Part shown: positions 1-12,699 of the stretch, in pieces
Numbering within the stretch: position 1 is the stretch's first letter
Layout: the number at the start of each line of letters is the position of its first letter
Origin: Pholiota molesta
Lineage: Eukaryota > Basidiomycota > Agaricomycetes > Agaricales > Strophariaceae
NCBI GenBank assembly: GCA_014925825.1
Contig: JACGCK010000183.1
Location: 1-64,000, forward strand
Length of the DNA: 64,000 nt
Reading direction: 5' to 3'
Program-made: the position numbers and the translations under genes
Notes under the pieces: generated by a model
Told to the model about the DNA's origin: nothing
The model's input: the letters and a program-made list of their open reading frames with translations, nothing else
Databases searched by the model: none

Positions 1-620
1 ATAAGTCGCACGTACGAGAATTGCGTGGTCGTTCATCGATGATATTACTGTGTTCGAATTGTAAAATTGAAGTTGGAAATAATCGCATTCTCAATGTCTT
101 ATATCCAACATTTTCTTGTATTTGTTATGATGATGGTCTCCTTGTTGGTGATAGCCCTGAAAATTCCTTTTGTAACCAAATAAAATACAAGTTCAATAGC
201 CCTATTGACAAACCATATCCACAAGCTAAAAGTGTCCGCGGAAAATCGTATATGTATAGCGTACAAATTATACAGCAACTCAAAATTTATCATATATATC
301 CACTCAAAAGCAAACTGCAAAATCGACACGCTTTGCCTACTTGTCAGAACGCTAAATGGGTTTCCATGTCGGGTTTTTGGGGGTCTTCCGGTGAAAGGGA
401 GGAATTCGAAGGAGTCATTTGAAGGTTGAGCGCGAGAGGTAGTTGATAGCCTATTTGCGAGTGCTACTGCTACTGTTGCTACTATGCGCCCGAGGCGAGA
501 ACGAAGACATCGAAACGAATTCGAGAGGTGGCGAGCAGTGGAGGGAGAAGTGATTGCAGCGCGGCCGCGCGTAGCAGTCAAAGACTAGGAATGCGAGAAG
601 ACGAAGGAAAAGATGCAATG
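1..620. other. Left edge, no gene recognised
   Basis: AT-rich on the left (1-350), then mixed composition. Open frames on both strands are short and show no family motif. The stretch lies just downstream of the NACHT gene and probably holds its 3' UTR. I see nothing else I can support. Confidence 0.4.
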
Positions 621-3269
621 TCAGGCGTATATTGCGGCGGGTTCATAGGACGTTGAAATCGTATATTGCGTAATTTCTTCGCCGGGCGATGGTGTTGGAA
701 ATGCTGGTTTGTAGTTCGCGCATATCGAACAATCTGCCTGGTGTGCGTGCTCGGGAACAGAAATGCCGCATCTCTAATGAAAAAACGGCGCGCGTCAATG
801 GTGTCAGTGAACTAACATAAACACCGAATAAGACCACATACATTGATGTATTCCAGAGCAGAATCGGCCATTCTCTTCCTTCCTCTACTGATGGGCTCGT
901 CGTCCTTGTACTGAACGGCGAGCTCCCACAAAAGTCGTGCCAACTTGGGATCTTCTGGCGCAGCAGCGAGAATCCTCGGAAAGTACCTTAGGTCGCTGTA
1001 TACGATCTTGAGTGTTGAAGGTGAGTCAGGATCATGGTAATGCCGATGGCTTTCAGCCCCAATTCCAATACGATCATCAAATCTTTAATATTATTTTGTG
1101 TTAGATGTCAAAATTCGATGTACAGCACAACATCGGTAGACATACCTTCGACCAAGGACCTTCAGAAGCTCTTCCGCCAGTGCCCCAATTTTGACTTGAT
1201 CCGCAAAGTAAACCCCAGCTCGGGAAGAATCAGTGAAGAAGTTTTGGAGAGTACTGCATTTGTTAACTCGCACAACGGTCATATACGATATTTTTTGGAA
1301 CCGGAATAATTCCATGTCTAGCTTCATGAGATGAAGGGCGTCGGAGGGAGGCAAACTATGCACCAATTTGTCGAAGATATCGGATACAGACACGACAGTA
1401 TATATATGGGGGTCTGGAATTGCGTAGACGGCGGAGATATGGCGCTGGATAAATTCAGGATATTGTTGGTATCGGTGACAGATCCAGTCGTCAAACTCGT
1501 CCATTAGCCGTCGATATAAGTCTGCATTGGTTTCACTACACTGTCAAAAGTTGCAGCATCAGCAACGTATGCAATGCGGATCAAGTAGGAGGTAAGTTAT
1601 ACCTCGGTTCGCAAATGATCGAAGAAAGCATCCCATTTTGTCATATAGAACACTTCCAGTGGAATATTCGAGAGAAAGCACGTCAAAGAAAAGTTCTTCA
1701 AATCGGTTACAAGCTCTTCCGTATGGGGGACTTCAACATAGTGATGTATGAATCCGTTCATTATGACAGCGAATCGGTCTAGGTCTTCATACTCCTTTTC
1801 CGATGCAATAGTGATGTATCTGTGGAGACGTCGAGCGAGCTCTGTATGTCGTAACGTAGCGTCAAGAAAGAAGCACTCTGTACGGCTTTTATCCATAAGA
1901 AAGTCTTGTAGAGAGGCGTGGTACAGACGGAGGTTATTGTTTCTGTCACCGCTGTCTGATGTTGGTACTAGAACGAGGGCATGCATATCGATGAGGGCAG
2001 CCGCAACGTCTCCAGTTTCGTATCCCAGGAGTGTTTCTACAAAATCAACAGACAAAAATTCACCGTAACCGGTTTGCAAGAAGACAAGCGCGAGGATCTC
2101 AAGAACTCGAGTTATATCCTCGACAGACGATAGGATGAGATCGTATAGAGAATCTAGCTGCGCGAATGGGGTATCCTTTCCGGGGTCAGCCAAGCCAAGG
2201 ATGATTTTGAGCTGCTTCGTTGGATTGCGCCGCGGAGAACCGATGTATTTCATGACTGTCGAGGCGTATATAAATTGTCCAGAGGCCTTTCGAAGGAGAT
2301 AGTCAATGTCCTCTTGGCTCGGCCATGGTACCGGGAGAGTGTTACCAGAGGGGTGTAGCTCTCTGATTTCGCCGAATTTCGCGAATAGGAAGATACAGAT
2401 GTCATCGTCGGGTTTATAATGCTCGTCGAGCGCCAAGCCTTGCATCAAGGACTGCAAAGGCTCCCTGTTAAACGTTTGTCGGATGATGTATTCGGGTCGG
2501 CTTGCGACGAGGAAGATGAGCGGGATGCATAGTTGTTGAATGGATGTGGCAAGAGCATGTAGGAGCTCCTTCTGTACCGTTTCTTCCCGGGCTTCGTCCA
2601 AGCCATCTATAATAACGAGTCTGGGTCGAGCGATAGCAGTTTGCGTGATTTCACCGGCGGCGTCGTTAAGAGGTTTAATGATCAGCGCTTGCATCTGGCT
2701 CAGGAGTGTACGGGAGAAGACGAGAGGGTCCTGTTCTACAGCGATTGCGATGTGCGCACGAAGCTCAGGAATTGATATGGAGAGCTGATAGGATATGGAT
2801 GCAATGAATCGCGAGGTGTCGTTGCGCCCAATGCCGGTGCGAGAGAAGAAGAATGATGCGACAAGGAGTCCTTCTTTAGCGCAGATCTCCGCTATAGTTT
2901 GTGCAATCGCTGTCTTGCCCGACCCCGCTGGACCGTATATCCAGACGATGAACTTCTTGAGAACTTCTGGGTTTCGCACCCAGTGTTTGATCTCCGCGAG
3001 GATTGCCAAGCGTGTCTGCGGATGGCATTTCGGAGGGTCGACTCGCTCGGCGGCATCGTAAAAGGCTCCAGCAGTGACGTTCTGGTGGAGGAGATCGAGA
3101 CCTGCAGAACGCAGCTCAACAATTCATTGATTAGTCTCTGAGAACAAGTATAGTATGTACCTCGGCTACTGCTGGCTTTTGGATCTCCGGTATGGAAATG
3201 GGCGTCGCCTTGAACGTTTGAAAACTGACCTCCTTCAATTACAGTTTTATTGCTAGTTCTGTGGAACAT
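621..3269 (-). CDS. NACHT-domain NLR-like NTPase, multi-exon
   Basis: Predicted cytosolic STAND/NLR-type NTPase of the basidiomycete NACHT family, whose members are linked to non-self recognition or programmed cell death. The first exon (ATG at 3267-3269) encodes the family's N-terminal motif VIEGGQFSNVQGD. After an intron near 3120-3170 comes Walker A GPAGSGKT (about 2910-2935), then ASFFFSR, Walker B LVIIDGLDEA (about 2600-2625), SRPE, and LYHASLQDFLMDKSR, the conserved motif after the NTPase. Later exons (about 1090-1550, about 850-1020 and a last one near 621-760) give an alpha-helical C-terminus. I see no WD40, ankyrin or TPR repeats, so the ligand-sensing half is either non-repetitive or absent. 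The start was chosen because it places VIEGGQF near residue 10, as in relatives. The last exon and stop are the least certain part. Confidence 0.85.
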
Positions 3270-4226
3270 CGCACAGCGCGCGAACGGCACAGGATGGAGG
3301 GAACGAAGAGAGCATTGTGACTGATAATCACAGCCTCAGGAACCCATCCCTGACACTGACATAAACATTGACCATTGTGTTGCAGCACTGCGGGAACAGG
3401 GCCCACAGACCTAATTTTAGCACAAGCGCTAGCAAGGCTGGTGACTACGGTAGGCGGGATCAAAGGTGCCTGGGGGAGAGAACAGTCAGCTTTGGAACGA
3501 TGTTGCTCCTCCTCCTCCAACAGAAATTTGAGAATTGGAGCACTACGGTTCCGTGTGAGCAACGTATAAAACAGTATGTCAATGTTACCTTTATTCTTTC
3601 TCATTCGCCACTGTTAATTCACGGACTACAACTGGACTGTTTAGTATCTTCATAAAGTTGATGTACTAGTAGTTTCATTCAGCTTGCAATATACTTGACT
3701 TTGACTATTTGCGTACAACCTTCCACCCTAATTCATGCGACAATGCATCATGCATCAAGTCTCATTAGAATATGGCCCATGAAATAGCCACGGTGAGAGT
3801 GTTCTGACGTTGGGAAAGTATCCGTCCGATGATTTCAGACGAGTCTTCTTGCACTTCCGTGCCGTGTGTTCAAACTCGTTTTGAATACCTGAAGGTATGT
3901 TAGACAAAAACAGGTCGTTATTCCTATTCCTTTATGACCGGCCGTTATTCGAAATTGTATCAGATTCACATTTCATGGATTCGCACAGTATTCTATATTT
4001 TAGAAAGGCAGAGATTTAACGTTGAAATAGCATTTCAAACAGGACAAACCGCGCACGTATACATCATAGGTCAAATGGTTTCTAGTAGCCACGCCAACGA
4101 GCCACGCCCACGTGCACATCCGACCCTCCTATCCCACTCTACTCGATCTTCTGCCGCGCGAACTTCAAGCAAAAAAAAAAAACATCCATCAACTTCAGCC
4201 CCATCGTACATCAGAACATCAGAACA
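3270..4226. other. Intergenic, NACHT promoter side
   Basis: This stretch separates the 5' end of the NACHT gene from the 3' end of the permease. Small open frames at 3370-3650 and 3930-4300 lack codon-bias or family support. An A-run lies at 4170-4182. A short direct repeat of TCAGAACA (about 4210-4228) abuts the permease stop codon. No gene seen. Confidence 0.5.
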
Positions 4227-6932
4227 TCAGAACTTAAAACGCACCACATTGACCACCGTCCCATCCTCCAGCACCTCCTTCCTTGGCACGAGCGCGTAGC
4301 CAAACACCCGCGGCAGCACCACGCGCCACACAGCCCAGTACACAACGCCCGCGAGCATGATCGCGATCCCGACCAGACAATACCTACATACATAGGCGCG
4401 GAGCACCGTCAGTTAGCAATCGCCGATGATGCGGGATAGATGCGAGTGGATAACGTACAGGTAATACGGCAGCGGCGGCGTATCTCCGACTTTATTCGCG
4501 GGGTGCAGGAAGGGCGCGATGATGACTTGTTCAACGAGACGGAAACATCAAGACCATGACCACGAACAGTAGAAGAGAGGCAGGAAGACGTACGGAAGAC
4601 AGCGGCAGCGAAGAAGAACACCGCAAACGGAAGCCAAACTGCAGCACAACGCGCCAACCCATCAGAAACCAATCACCAGACGCCGAAATCAAAGAGACAG
4701 ACTTTTGAATGGGCGTTGGATGTCCGGCTTCTTCCACCGCAGCCAGAACAGGCCCTATACAAAAACATTCCAGTCAGCGCCCAGATGCAATCGAGCAAAC
4801 GAGAAAGAAAGACAGACCAGGACGATGAACAGATTGATGATCTGCTGTGGATAGCCCTCCACGTCCAAGATGAACGGGTACGCGACAGCAGGAGGGGGCG
4901 CTATGATCACGATCACCTACAAGCATTGACCATGCGTTCAGCAACCGCGTGGAATGGAATGAGCAAGGACGTGAATAGGATGCACGCACGGAGGGTATAA
5001 GATGCACGATGAGCCCTGGAAGCGGCGATTTTCCCGTGGGCCAATTCGATGCCCAGAATTTATTACCGAAAGGAAGTGGTACGCCCTCTTTTGCCAGCTC
5101 TTCATAAGGAAGACAGAAAATCCCATGCGTAAGCAAATAAAGAAGGAAAGAAAGAAAGAGAAATAGTCCAAGATCCGACCTTGATTGACTCGAGACGCCG
5201 CATACGTTACCGTAATGACATTGCCCAACGCACTATAAGCAGCAACAAGTCAGCGACAGCCCACATCCATCATTGCACGCCAACGACTTAGAACACGCAC
5301 CTCAGCGCAACGATCACAGACAGCGCCCTCTCCGCCTTATTCCCAAACACATTCCCAAAGAACAGCGCAGCGACCGTCACCCCCGACGCCCTAATCTCCT
5401 GCTTCGTCGCCGCCCTAATAGTGCACACAAACCCACCCACACGCAGCACAACAATCAAGTAAGTCAGTAAGCAAGCATATCATCACCAGCGCCCACCGGG
5501 CAGCGGCGCTGCGAGGGAACAGAACAAAGAACAAGGATCGGGGCCACTCACGCGAAATACGCGACGTTCGCGAGCAGGTAGAGCACCGCGCAGATGCCGA
5601 GCCCCAGCGGGCCCGCGATCTTCAGCGTGCGGATCGGGTCCTTGACCTCGTTCAGCACGTAGTTGATGTTCGACCACCCCGCGTACGCGTTGAGCACTTT
5701 GAACGTCGCCGTGGCGTACTGGGGTCGTGAAAGAAAGAAAGAGAGAGGAAGAGGGAGAGGCGCGTCGTCATTGGGGGGTTTTGAGCGAGACGAGGGGGGC
5801 GAACGTACATCGTTACTGCTGTGCGAGCTCCCGGCGAACGCGTTCCGGAAGTTGGCGTGTGGGTCTTTGATGTGGGTTTTCCCTGATAGCACCACCCAGC
5901 CTAGAGAAGCGGCCGATAACAAGAGATTTAGAGAAAGAATAGGTTGCGCAGGATGAGCGACACGTACCACTGATCACGACGAAAAGGAGGATTACAATTT
6001 TGAACACGCTAAGGTCTGTAGCGCGATACTATATATCAGAAAACAGGATGGGAGAGAATGAAGGTCGGCTATACGAACATTCATCAAGAGGACACCGATT
6101 CTTGGAGTGAGGCCATGTAATAGGGTGACAAAGAAAATAACTGAGAGGAGTCAGTCATCGATACACAGTTGCGGAGACAACGTTAACGGCGTACCTCCTA
6201 ACGCTATCCCTCGGACGACCCACCGATCGGCGGCATGGCCAGCAGCAACTAAAATGCTGGAAGTAGACGGGAAGCCAAATGAGTATCAGTTTCGAACAAG
6301 AACGCAGCGAGACCGACTTGTTCGCAAAGACCTGTCAATCATCCAATTAGCACGAGAAAACACCAAAATTAGACCAGAGTCGTACAATGCATCCCGACGC
6401 CGTAAATCCCAACAAGATGGCATTCGCCGCAAATATCACAGTTGCCAGAAACTTTGGCTTTTTATACACGGCTTCGAGATAGACCTTCTCTCCGCCCGAG
6501 CGAGGAAACATGGTCCCGTACTCCAACCAGACGAAGAGACCGCAGAATGAGAGCACGAATCCGAGGACCCACAGCATCAGCGACGCGCCCACTGAGCCCA
6601 CTGATGACAGAATGGAAGATGGTGTGGAGAAGATACCGGTTCCGATAATGCGGCCGACACTGGGAGCAAGTGTCAGAGAGAAGGAGAGGATGAGGGAACG
6701 AGAACGTACATGAGCATGGTACAGCTGAAGACGCCCAAGTGGCGTCCCATTCCACCAGCCACATCTGTCAGGTATGGTCAGCGCTGCTCTACAACGTTTG
6801 TGCAGGAAGAAAGTACGAACCTTCCTCGAACGACAGCACTCCAGGATTGTCCGCGCTGGCCACAGTTTCGCTATGCACACTATCGACGCTTCCCTTCTCT
6901 CCATATGCTTTCTGAGCCGGAACGTCTGCCAT
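4227..6932 (-). CDS. MUP1: MUP1-type high-affinity methionine/amino-acid permease
   Basis: Plasma-membrane APC-superfamily (LAT/YAT branch) amino-acid importer. ATG at 6930-6932 opens a hydrophilic N-terminus (MADVPAQKAYGEKGS). After the first introns comes the TM1 signature GRIIGTGIFSTPSS (about 6600-6660), then SGGEKVYLEAVYKKPKFLA (about 6440-6510), both diagnostic of the Mup1 subgroup. A later exon (about 5560-5720) has GWSNINYVLNEVKDPIRTLK followed by a membrane helix. The C-terminus ends VVNVVRFKF at a TGA at 4227-4229. Roughly ten short introns break the gene, which is typical of basidiomycetes, and twelve TM helices are expected. Methionine preference is inferred from similarity to yeast Mup1; cystine or another substrate is possible. 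No break is evident in the conserved parts. Confidence 0.88.
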
Positions 6933-7939
6933 AGTCGTCTTCGCCTTCCACTATGTCGAACTACACGGAGAGATGGTCGACGGGAGAAAGGGAAGTACAC
7001 ATCAGAGTTGGGGCTGCGAGGCATATATGTGGGTATGGGCACCACGAAGCGAGGAAGGCAGTGACAGGAGCGTAGTGGGAATCGCCATTCTTTCTGAGAA
7101 TGTCGCGAGATACAAGCCAGATGGCTTCTCCAACTCCTTCGGCTGTGGTGGTATGGCACAATCCACCTATACTATGGTCAGTTTGATCCCGTCAAAAATC
7201 TAATTATACCACACACTTCGTGTCACACACTGTTGCCCGTTTCATGTTATGATGTCGTGCTTTCTCCACAGCATGCTCGGCGGTCCTTGGACTTTCAAAA
7301 CTTCTTGAGCATTGTATTGAGGCGTAATAGCCATGGGCTTGATTAAATTTGAGGCGAAATGAGCTTGTATTCCTAATGTCGAAGAGCGTGACAATGTTTA
7401 AGCGGTCTGAAATTAACGAATCGCAATTCATAATCGTAATCATAAGCAACCAAAAAGACTCTGCAAGGCTCAGCAGTTGAGGTCCTAGCGAGGCGATAGT
7501 TAATTTTAGCATATCCTTATCGTGAGCAGTTTGAGAACAAGTTTCAGAGCTGGATAAGGGTTCTATTTATACTTCTCGAATGAACAGACGAGGAAGCTAG
7601 GAGCTCAATAATGATGTACTTGAGTCGTACATAGCCTTGATCTCAAGAGATATTGAATCATCCATTGGCAGTTGGAGCTTCGATCGCAGTCTCCAGATGT
7701 CGAAAGCGATCCTCATGTAAAATACCATTGATCACCCAGGACAGACAGGCCGTTTAATGAGAACAGGGCGCGTCGTACAGTAAACTATTTTTTGTCTTGG
7801 CAGCTGGCTCGGTTTGCAGTGCATTATGAGAGCCACTTTCTACGACGATGTCACTCAGTATAATTGCAATAAATTGTTGATGGCCAACTGCATTGCGGTG
7901 CACAATCGTTCCCACTTGATCCAATTGGTCGTACTGTTA
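6933..7939. other. Permease upstream region; one weak ORF
   Basis: 5' flank of the permease and 3' flank of the F-box gene. A 102-codon frame at 7204-7512 (-) starts MLKLTIASLGPQLLSLAES and has one hydrophobic segment (SFWLLMITIMN), but no family resemblance or splice support, so I do not call it a gene. Otherwise AT-rich and featureless. Confidence 0.35.
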
Positions 7940-9855
7940 CTAGATGGTGTATATATCCAGGACAATAGTAGCGAGCTCAAGTTCAATCTACAAAAATGGG
8001 TAGTAAATTCAAACAAAATCACAACGCAAAAGAATCAATGTTACATGATAGAAATAGGTCAGAAAAAAGGATTGAGAACGCACCTGTACACCAATAATGC
8101 ATTCCTCGTTTACGAGTATATTACCGTACTGCTTCGAAAGCTCCCGCGTCCAGGATACGAATGGAAGGTGTGTCTCAACATCACCTCGAAAGTACGGATG
8201 TCGGATGCTACTTGACGGCACTAACACCCCCGGCGGATTCATCGGCGACAACGGCGGCCGCGGAAGGATGCCTTGGGCGGCCAACACAGCGGCGCGGGAG
8301 AAGTCCAGCACTTCCACAGACGGGTCGGGCTGGGTAGTGCGTGGAGCCTGGACGACGCGTTGGCCGTGGACGCACCTGCACGGGGTTGATTTGATTTCAA
8401 TGGCGCCTCGCCGCGCGAGTGCGTGCTCACCTATTATACCATCTCGCCGTTGTCTTATACGCAGGGTAGATGATGCGCGTGTTCCGCGGGCCCCACTCCA
8501 TCCAGGGGATGTCCAGAGGCAGTCCCGCACCAGAGTCCGTCCGACTCCGCATAGCGCGCGATGTAGCGCACAAAAACCCGCTGGTGCACAAACACATTCG
8601 TGGATATGCTGGACGGGGGCCCCTCTGCATCCTCTCTGTACGTCAAAGTGAACACATGCAGGCGGTCCGCGTCATTGACCACAAGTGGGATATGGAGCGT
8701 CGCCTGCGCCATTACTGGCCCGGCTTGGGCGGATATGCCCATGATACTGATACCCGTGGAAATGGGGGGAAGATGCAGCGTGGCGAGGTGGATGGCTGGA
8801 GTCGTGACTCCGGAAGGTCGTATGAATTTGTACAGCCGAATCGACCCAGAATCATCTGGGGAGGTAAACGAACAGTACGTGTGGTCGATGAGACCGAATT
8901 GGTGACCATATCTCACAGGTGGAAGCAGAGGATCGACAGCAAGGGAGGAATCCTGCAAAGTTTGGTTAAAAAGATTAGAGGACAGCATAAGAACGTGGCG
9001 CACCAGTATAAGATGTGATGTGGTCCAATCCCATATCATTACACGCCACCACCGTATTAAGGGGTCAAAGAAAGTGAATGCCAAGATGTTATGCGCAACA
9101 TACAGAGAAGGTTGCTCTGGACGGTTACCATAAACTACGCTGGGATATAAAGTCATCATCAAACAGCTATTGTGCGCTAATGGGTGGGAGATGTCGGTAG
9201 ACATAGTGCGAGTATGGATACGAAGGCTACGATTGTCAGATTGCGCGGGTTGGCTACGAAGACGCTGACATTTGGACACAAAGCTTATGCATCGATGAAC
9301 AAGTACTCACGTATCATCATCGTACAGCAACGCTATCATGTCTTGTGTAGGGTCCATCGTGAAAGCTAAAACTAATGTCCCTGGTCTGGCGTTCTGGAAC
9401 GAACATTTTTCGATGTTGCTGGAAGTAGGCAGCGATATGATTTGAGCGACGTGCTCCCTGTCGGAATAAGCGAATGCGGCTCCAACAAGTCTAATTCCGT
9501 AACCGTCATATGGCAACTCAAGAGTAACAGGCTCCCCAAATTCAAGTGAAAGCCATGCCTGGCGATGTCGCAGAACATGTTCGAGGAGGTCAGCATGGGG
9601 AGCAGACAGTCGGGTGTCTTTCAGGCCATTCAAGTGAAGTTGAATAGTATACGCCAATGATGAAGAGTTCTTGATGGTCTCGCAGATGGATTTGCATGTC
9701 TAGAATCTCGCACATTCAATAACTGCTTTCCAGATCAGAGTCAAAATAAGACAAAGATAAGATCATACCATTGAACAGCGAGCTAGAGCAACAGCATCAA
9801 GAAGGGACAGGATCTTGATTCTCAGCTCTTCTGGAATACCGGGGAGACTATTCAT
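7940..9855 (-). CDS. F-box protein with beta-rich C-terminal half
   Basis: Likely substrate adaptor of an SCF ubiquitin ligase. ATG at 9853-9855 directly encodes an F-box (GIPEELRIKILSLLDAVALA, residues ~5-25). An exon at about 9307-9705 and another at about 8530-9290 follow, carrying the family's blade-like motif MIWDWTTSHL. Then come WGPRNTRIIYP and, after an intron (GTGAGC..GTGCAG), CVHGQRVV, both diagnostic of the common Agaricomycete F-box/propeller-like family. The last exon (about 7940-7988) encodes IELELATIVLDIYTI and a TAG. The reading frame must skip one base near 8535-8542, just before the WGPRNTR segment. This is either a real lesion or a sequence error. Next to it lies a second F-box gene, as often seen in expanded F-box arrays. 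Confidence 0.8.
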
Positions 9856-10080
9856 TATTTGGAAGGATAGCTGGCAAGCTCGAATTGAGCAAAATACAGA
9901 TGGTAGTCTGGCTTGAGTCTGGCAACGTTGTCATCAATTTCGTATCAAATGAGCAAATGTATATTTTCTTGTTACGTAATGAAGCTATTGCAGTCAATGG
10001 AGGACCGAACTGAGGACTAGAAAAGTGTATCGAATTTCATTCCTCTGCATGTACATAGATACCCTTTGGAAAACCTCGCG

Positions 10081-11288
10081 TCACTCCCGGCCCATCTCCT
10101 CTAAGGACGCTGCCTCGGAAAGCGCCAGCTGAGGCTCGACGAACACCTTTCTGCATCGCCACATCCGACTGCTAGCTGACGCAGAGACTGAAAGGACATC
10201 GTGAGGAATGGGATGTCGATCTGGAGCAACCTTCTGTTGTGAGATACAACACATATAAGTGTCGACGTGGCATGCGGATGAGTTATACGAGTATACACAA
10301 AACGTGCGAGCAGGTGGGTGATCCCATAGACAGGCCACGACTTGAGCGTAAGCGACAGTCGATAGCTAATTGTCGAGCGCCTAAGTCGCGAGATGACGAT
10401 AGTCAGATGGCTGTCAAACAAAAATAAGCACTAGCTGAGATCGCGGAAAAAAGTACAACGTACCACATCTTGAAGTGAGAAATTTGGAATCATGGGACTT
10501 ATAATATGGACGGCGTTTGATGGATCGAGCATTACTGCGGTGAAATTTAGAACATTCGGCATCAGACGATACAATTGCGACGCGCATCTAGGTGGACTGC
10601 CGAAGGAGACGGTTTTCATGTTGAGCAACGGCGCATGCACATCTAGAATGTAAGGCATAATGAATGCGTGAATAAAGTCTCCTGCTCACGATGCTAACGA
10701 TCGACGTCCTTGTCTGAAAATAGACCGTTGTAGACATTTGGAGATCTCCGAGCTCAGTAGCAGATTCGAAGATGGCACGCGCAACCTCTACGTCCTCTTC
10801 ACGAACCACCTCAACATAGGTTTTCTTCGTCCATATGGAGCAGATATTCATACTGCCGCGCGAACGACGCCGGACTGTCTTTGATGACAAGGTGCCGCAC
10901 GTACCGCGAGCGATCAGGGCATCTGAAAAATAGCGCCAGCAATTTCGTCGTCGTGTCACGGGTACGTCGGTACCCCGAGTCATAGGTTGATTGCGATGGA
11001 CTCGTCGAGGTAGGCTTGCGGAATAGGGCCTGTATCCGAGCTGAGAAGGGTGCAAGTGCGAAGCGTCGCGGTGTCCGCATGGCTGAGAATCCTGTCGAAG
11101 ATCTCGAAACTCAACATCGGGAGGCGACGCTCCCGAGGAGGATCAGGGAGCTCGAACGTCATGGAACAATGGCGAGGTCGCGCCGATGAGTCGGGTAAAT
11201 AGTACCAGGTGGTAACAGTCGATGATGTAATAGATTGAAAGGTGTAAGGTGGCGGAGGCGGAGGCGATCCCGGAGGTTGAGAGGACAT
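10081..11288 (-). pseudogene. F-box/RNI-like gene with two or more frame breaks
   Basis: ATG at 11286-11288 opens a proline-rich leader (QPPGSPPPPPPY), then an F-box-like segment LPMLSFEIFDRILSHADTATL. The next conserved blocks are KLLALFFRCPDRSRYVRHLV, then YVEVVREEDVEVARAI, then a leucine-rich part with MPNVLNFTAVMLDPSNAVHI. They lie in successive frames, each +1 from the last. Two of the jumps fall on the identical octamer AACCTATG (minus strand; plus-strand positions 10981-10988 and 10815-10822). No intron of legal size fits them. A third frame change near 10660-10700 might be an intron with weak borders. A 53-nt intron (GTACGT..GACAG) follows at about 10417-10470. The 3' end is unresolved; the longest tail frame stops at 10081. 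The gene could be decaying, mis-sequenced or recoded. Confidence 0.55.
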
Positions 11289-11639
11289 GGTGGCGGGTGT
11301 AGGGAAGTGGGGAGAGAACTGCAGAAAAGTGGAATTTGAGGCTACTTCAGCGAACTATGCAGCCCTTCCCACAAGTTCTGGAACGCTGGGACGATTGTCG
11401 TCGGTACATAACCCAGAACGAACAATGAAGGGGATGGCTTGACCTCAGACCAACGAATTGGGCAACAGTATAGAGTGAAAGTGGCAAGATCCTATGGTCG
11501 CCAATTCGGGGCATTTGAAGCGTCGCCCACCTCTGCGTCAGAGTGGCCCATGATCGTCCCAGTCCCAGGTCGTTCCTAAGTTTAATTACATCATGAGTTA
11601 GATCACAAGCACCACACCACGACTACTCACTGATCAAAG

Positions 11640-12680
11640 CGTGTATATTATCGATTCTCCAACAGGTGCATCCGGTGAGCCTGTTCGCGACAAGAAAAAA
11701 TGCCTTGACAGCTTGACTTGTTGACAGCCTTCAACATATGAAGATCATATTCAGCGGAGATAACGAAATAGATCATGGTGAATCGGAGCGTTCGAATTCG
11801 AATGTTCATTTTCAAAACGTACTGAAATATATACAGGCAGACGGATGGTATAGACTTCATATGTATCGCCCACAAAGCGTCCATCGAAAGGTGAAGCCGC
11901 TGGTGGCGTCGATTTCTCCAATTGTAAGGTCTGACCGTCCAGACTACCTTCCAAGCGCACGTTCACTACAGAAATATAGCATCAATATATGTTTGAACAC
12001 AAGGATGCAAGATAGACAAGAAAGTATAGTGGGTCGGTCATATTGCGAGACGTGTCAGATACCGTTGTAGTAAGGTTAACTCACAGGGCCCACTCGTCCG
12101 TAGACAGTAGGCACTCGTGGTACAGTAAAAAAGTTGTCATCATTATCGCCCATCGCAGCCGAGGAAGGTACATACAACGAGAAACAATGCAGGGATAAAA
12201 GAACTAACCTGGCATATTAGGACGCTAACGTTGTCCAAAGTCTTGCGAAGAATGAATGCGGGGTCTATCTGGAAAGAAAAATTTGTTAGAGAACCGGCTA
12301 AAATAATTTCGGAAGAAGGCAATAAAATGGAGCGTCAGCTACCGTTGTAGAAGATGACCTCAAGAAATGAACGAATCTTTTCAGATCCGAACATTTCATT
12401 CGGACAGTGTGAATATTTTGTAATCATTCGCGTTGAATTGATTATGGAAGAAAGGGGAGGCCAGATAATAATAAAAGGGTGATCGAAGAAAGAAGAAAGA
12501 ACATCAAAGTCGGATGAGTGAACGTACCACATAACATTGAAACCAGGTAACCAAAAGGCGCTCGGAGGCCACATAACCGCAGCTACGTAGTATCTCGCCG
12601 GAATGGTCCTACAGCCATGGCAATCGAGATAAACGCCCGGCGTAAATAATGCGATGGAGCAAGATTGCAAGTACGCATGC
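11640..12680 (-). CDS. Unknown duplicated gene, copy 1
   Basis: Not recognised. Several minus-strand segments look coding because a diverged relative at 46.7-47.6 kb (+) keeps them. One is MITKYSHCPNEMFGSEKIRS (about 12360-12425), matched there by MITAYSHCPNDPPASEKIPV. It is followed in both by YNG and a GTAGCTGACG intron start. A second is FFTVPRVPTVYGRVGP (about 12085-12160) with the shared donor GTGAGTT and the shared intron stretch TACTACAACGGTATCTGACA. Downstream is an exon with TYEVYTIRLPVYISV (about 11770-11960). An upstream exon (about 12530-12670) encodes ARYYVAAVMWPPSAFWLPGF. The intron that should end just before MITKYSHC lacks an AG acceptor here but has one in the other copy, so copy 1 may be non-functional. 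Confidence 0.35.
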
Positions 12681-12699
12681 GATGCTAGAGTGAATTATG

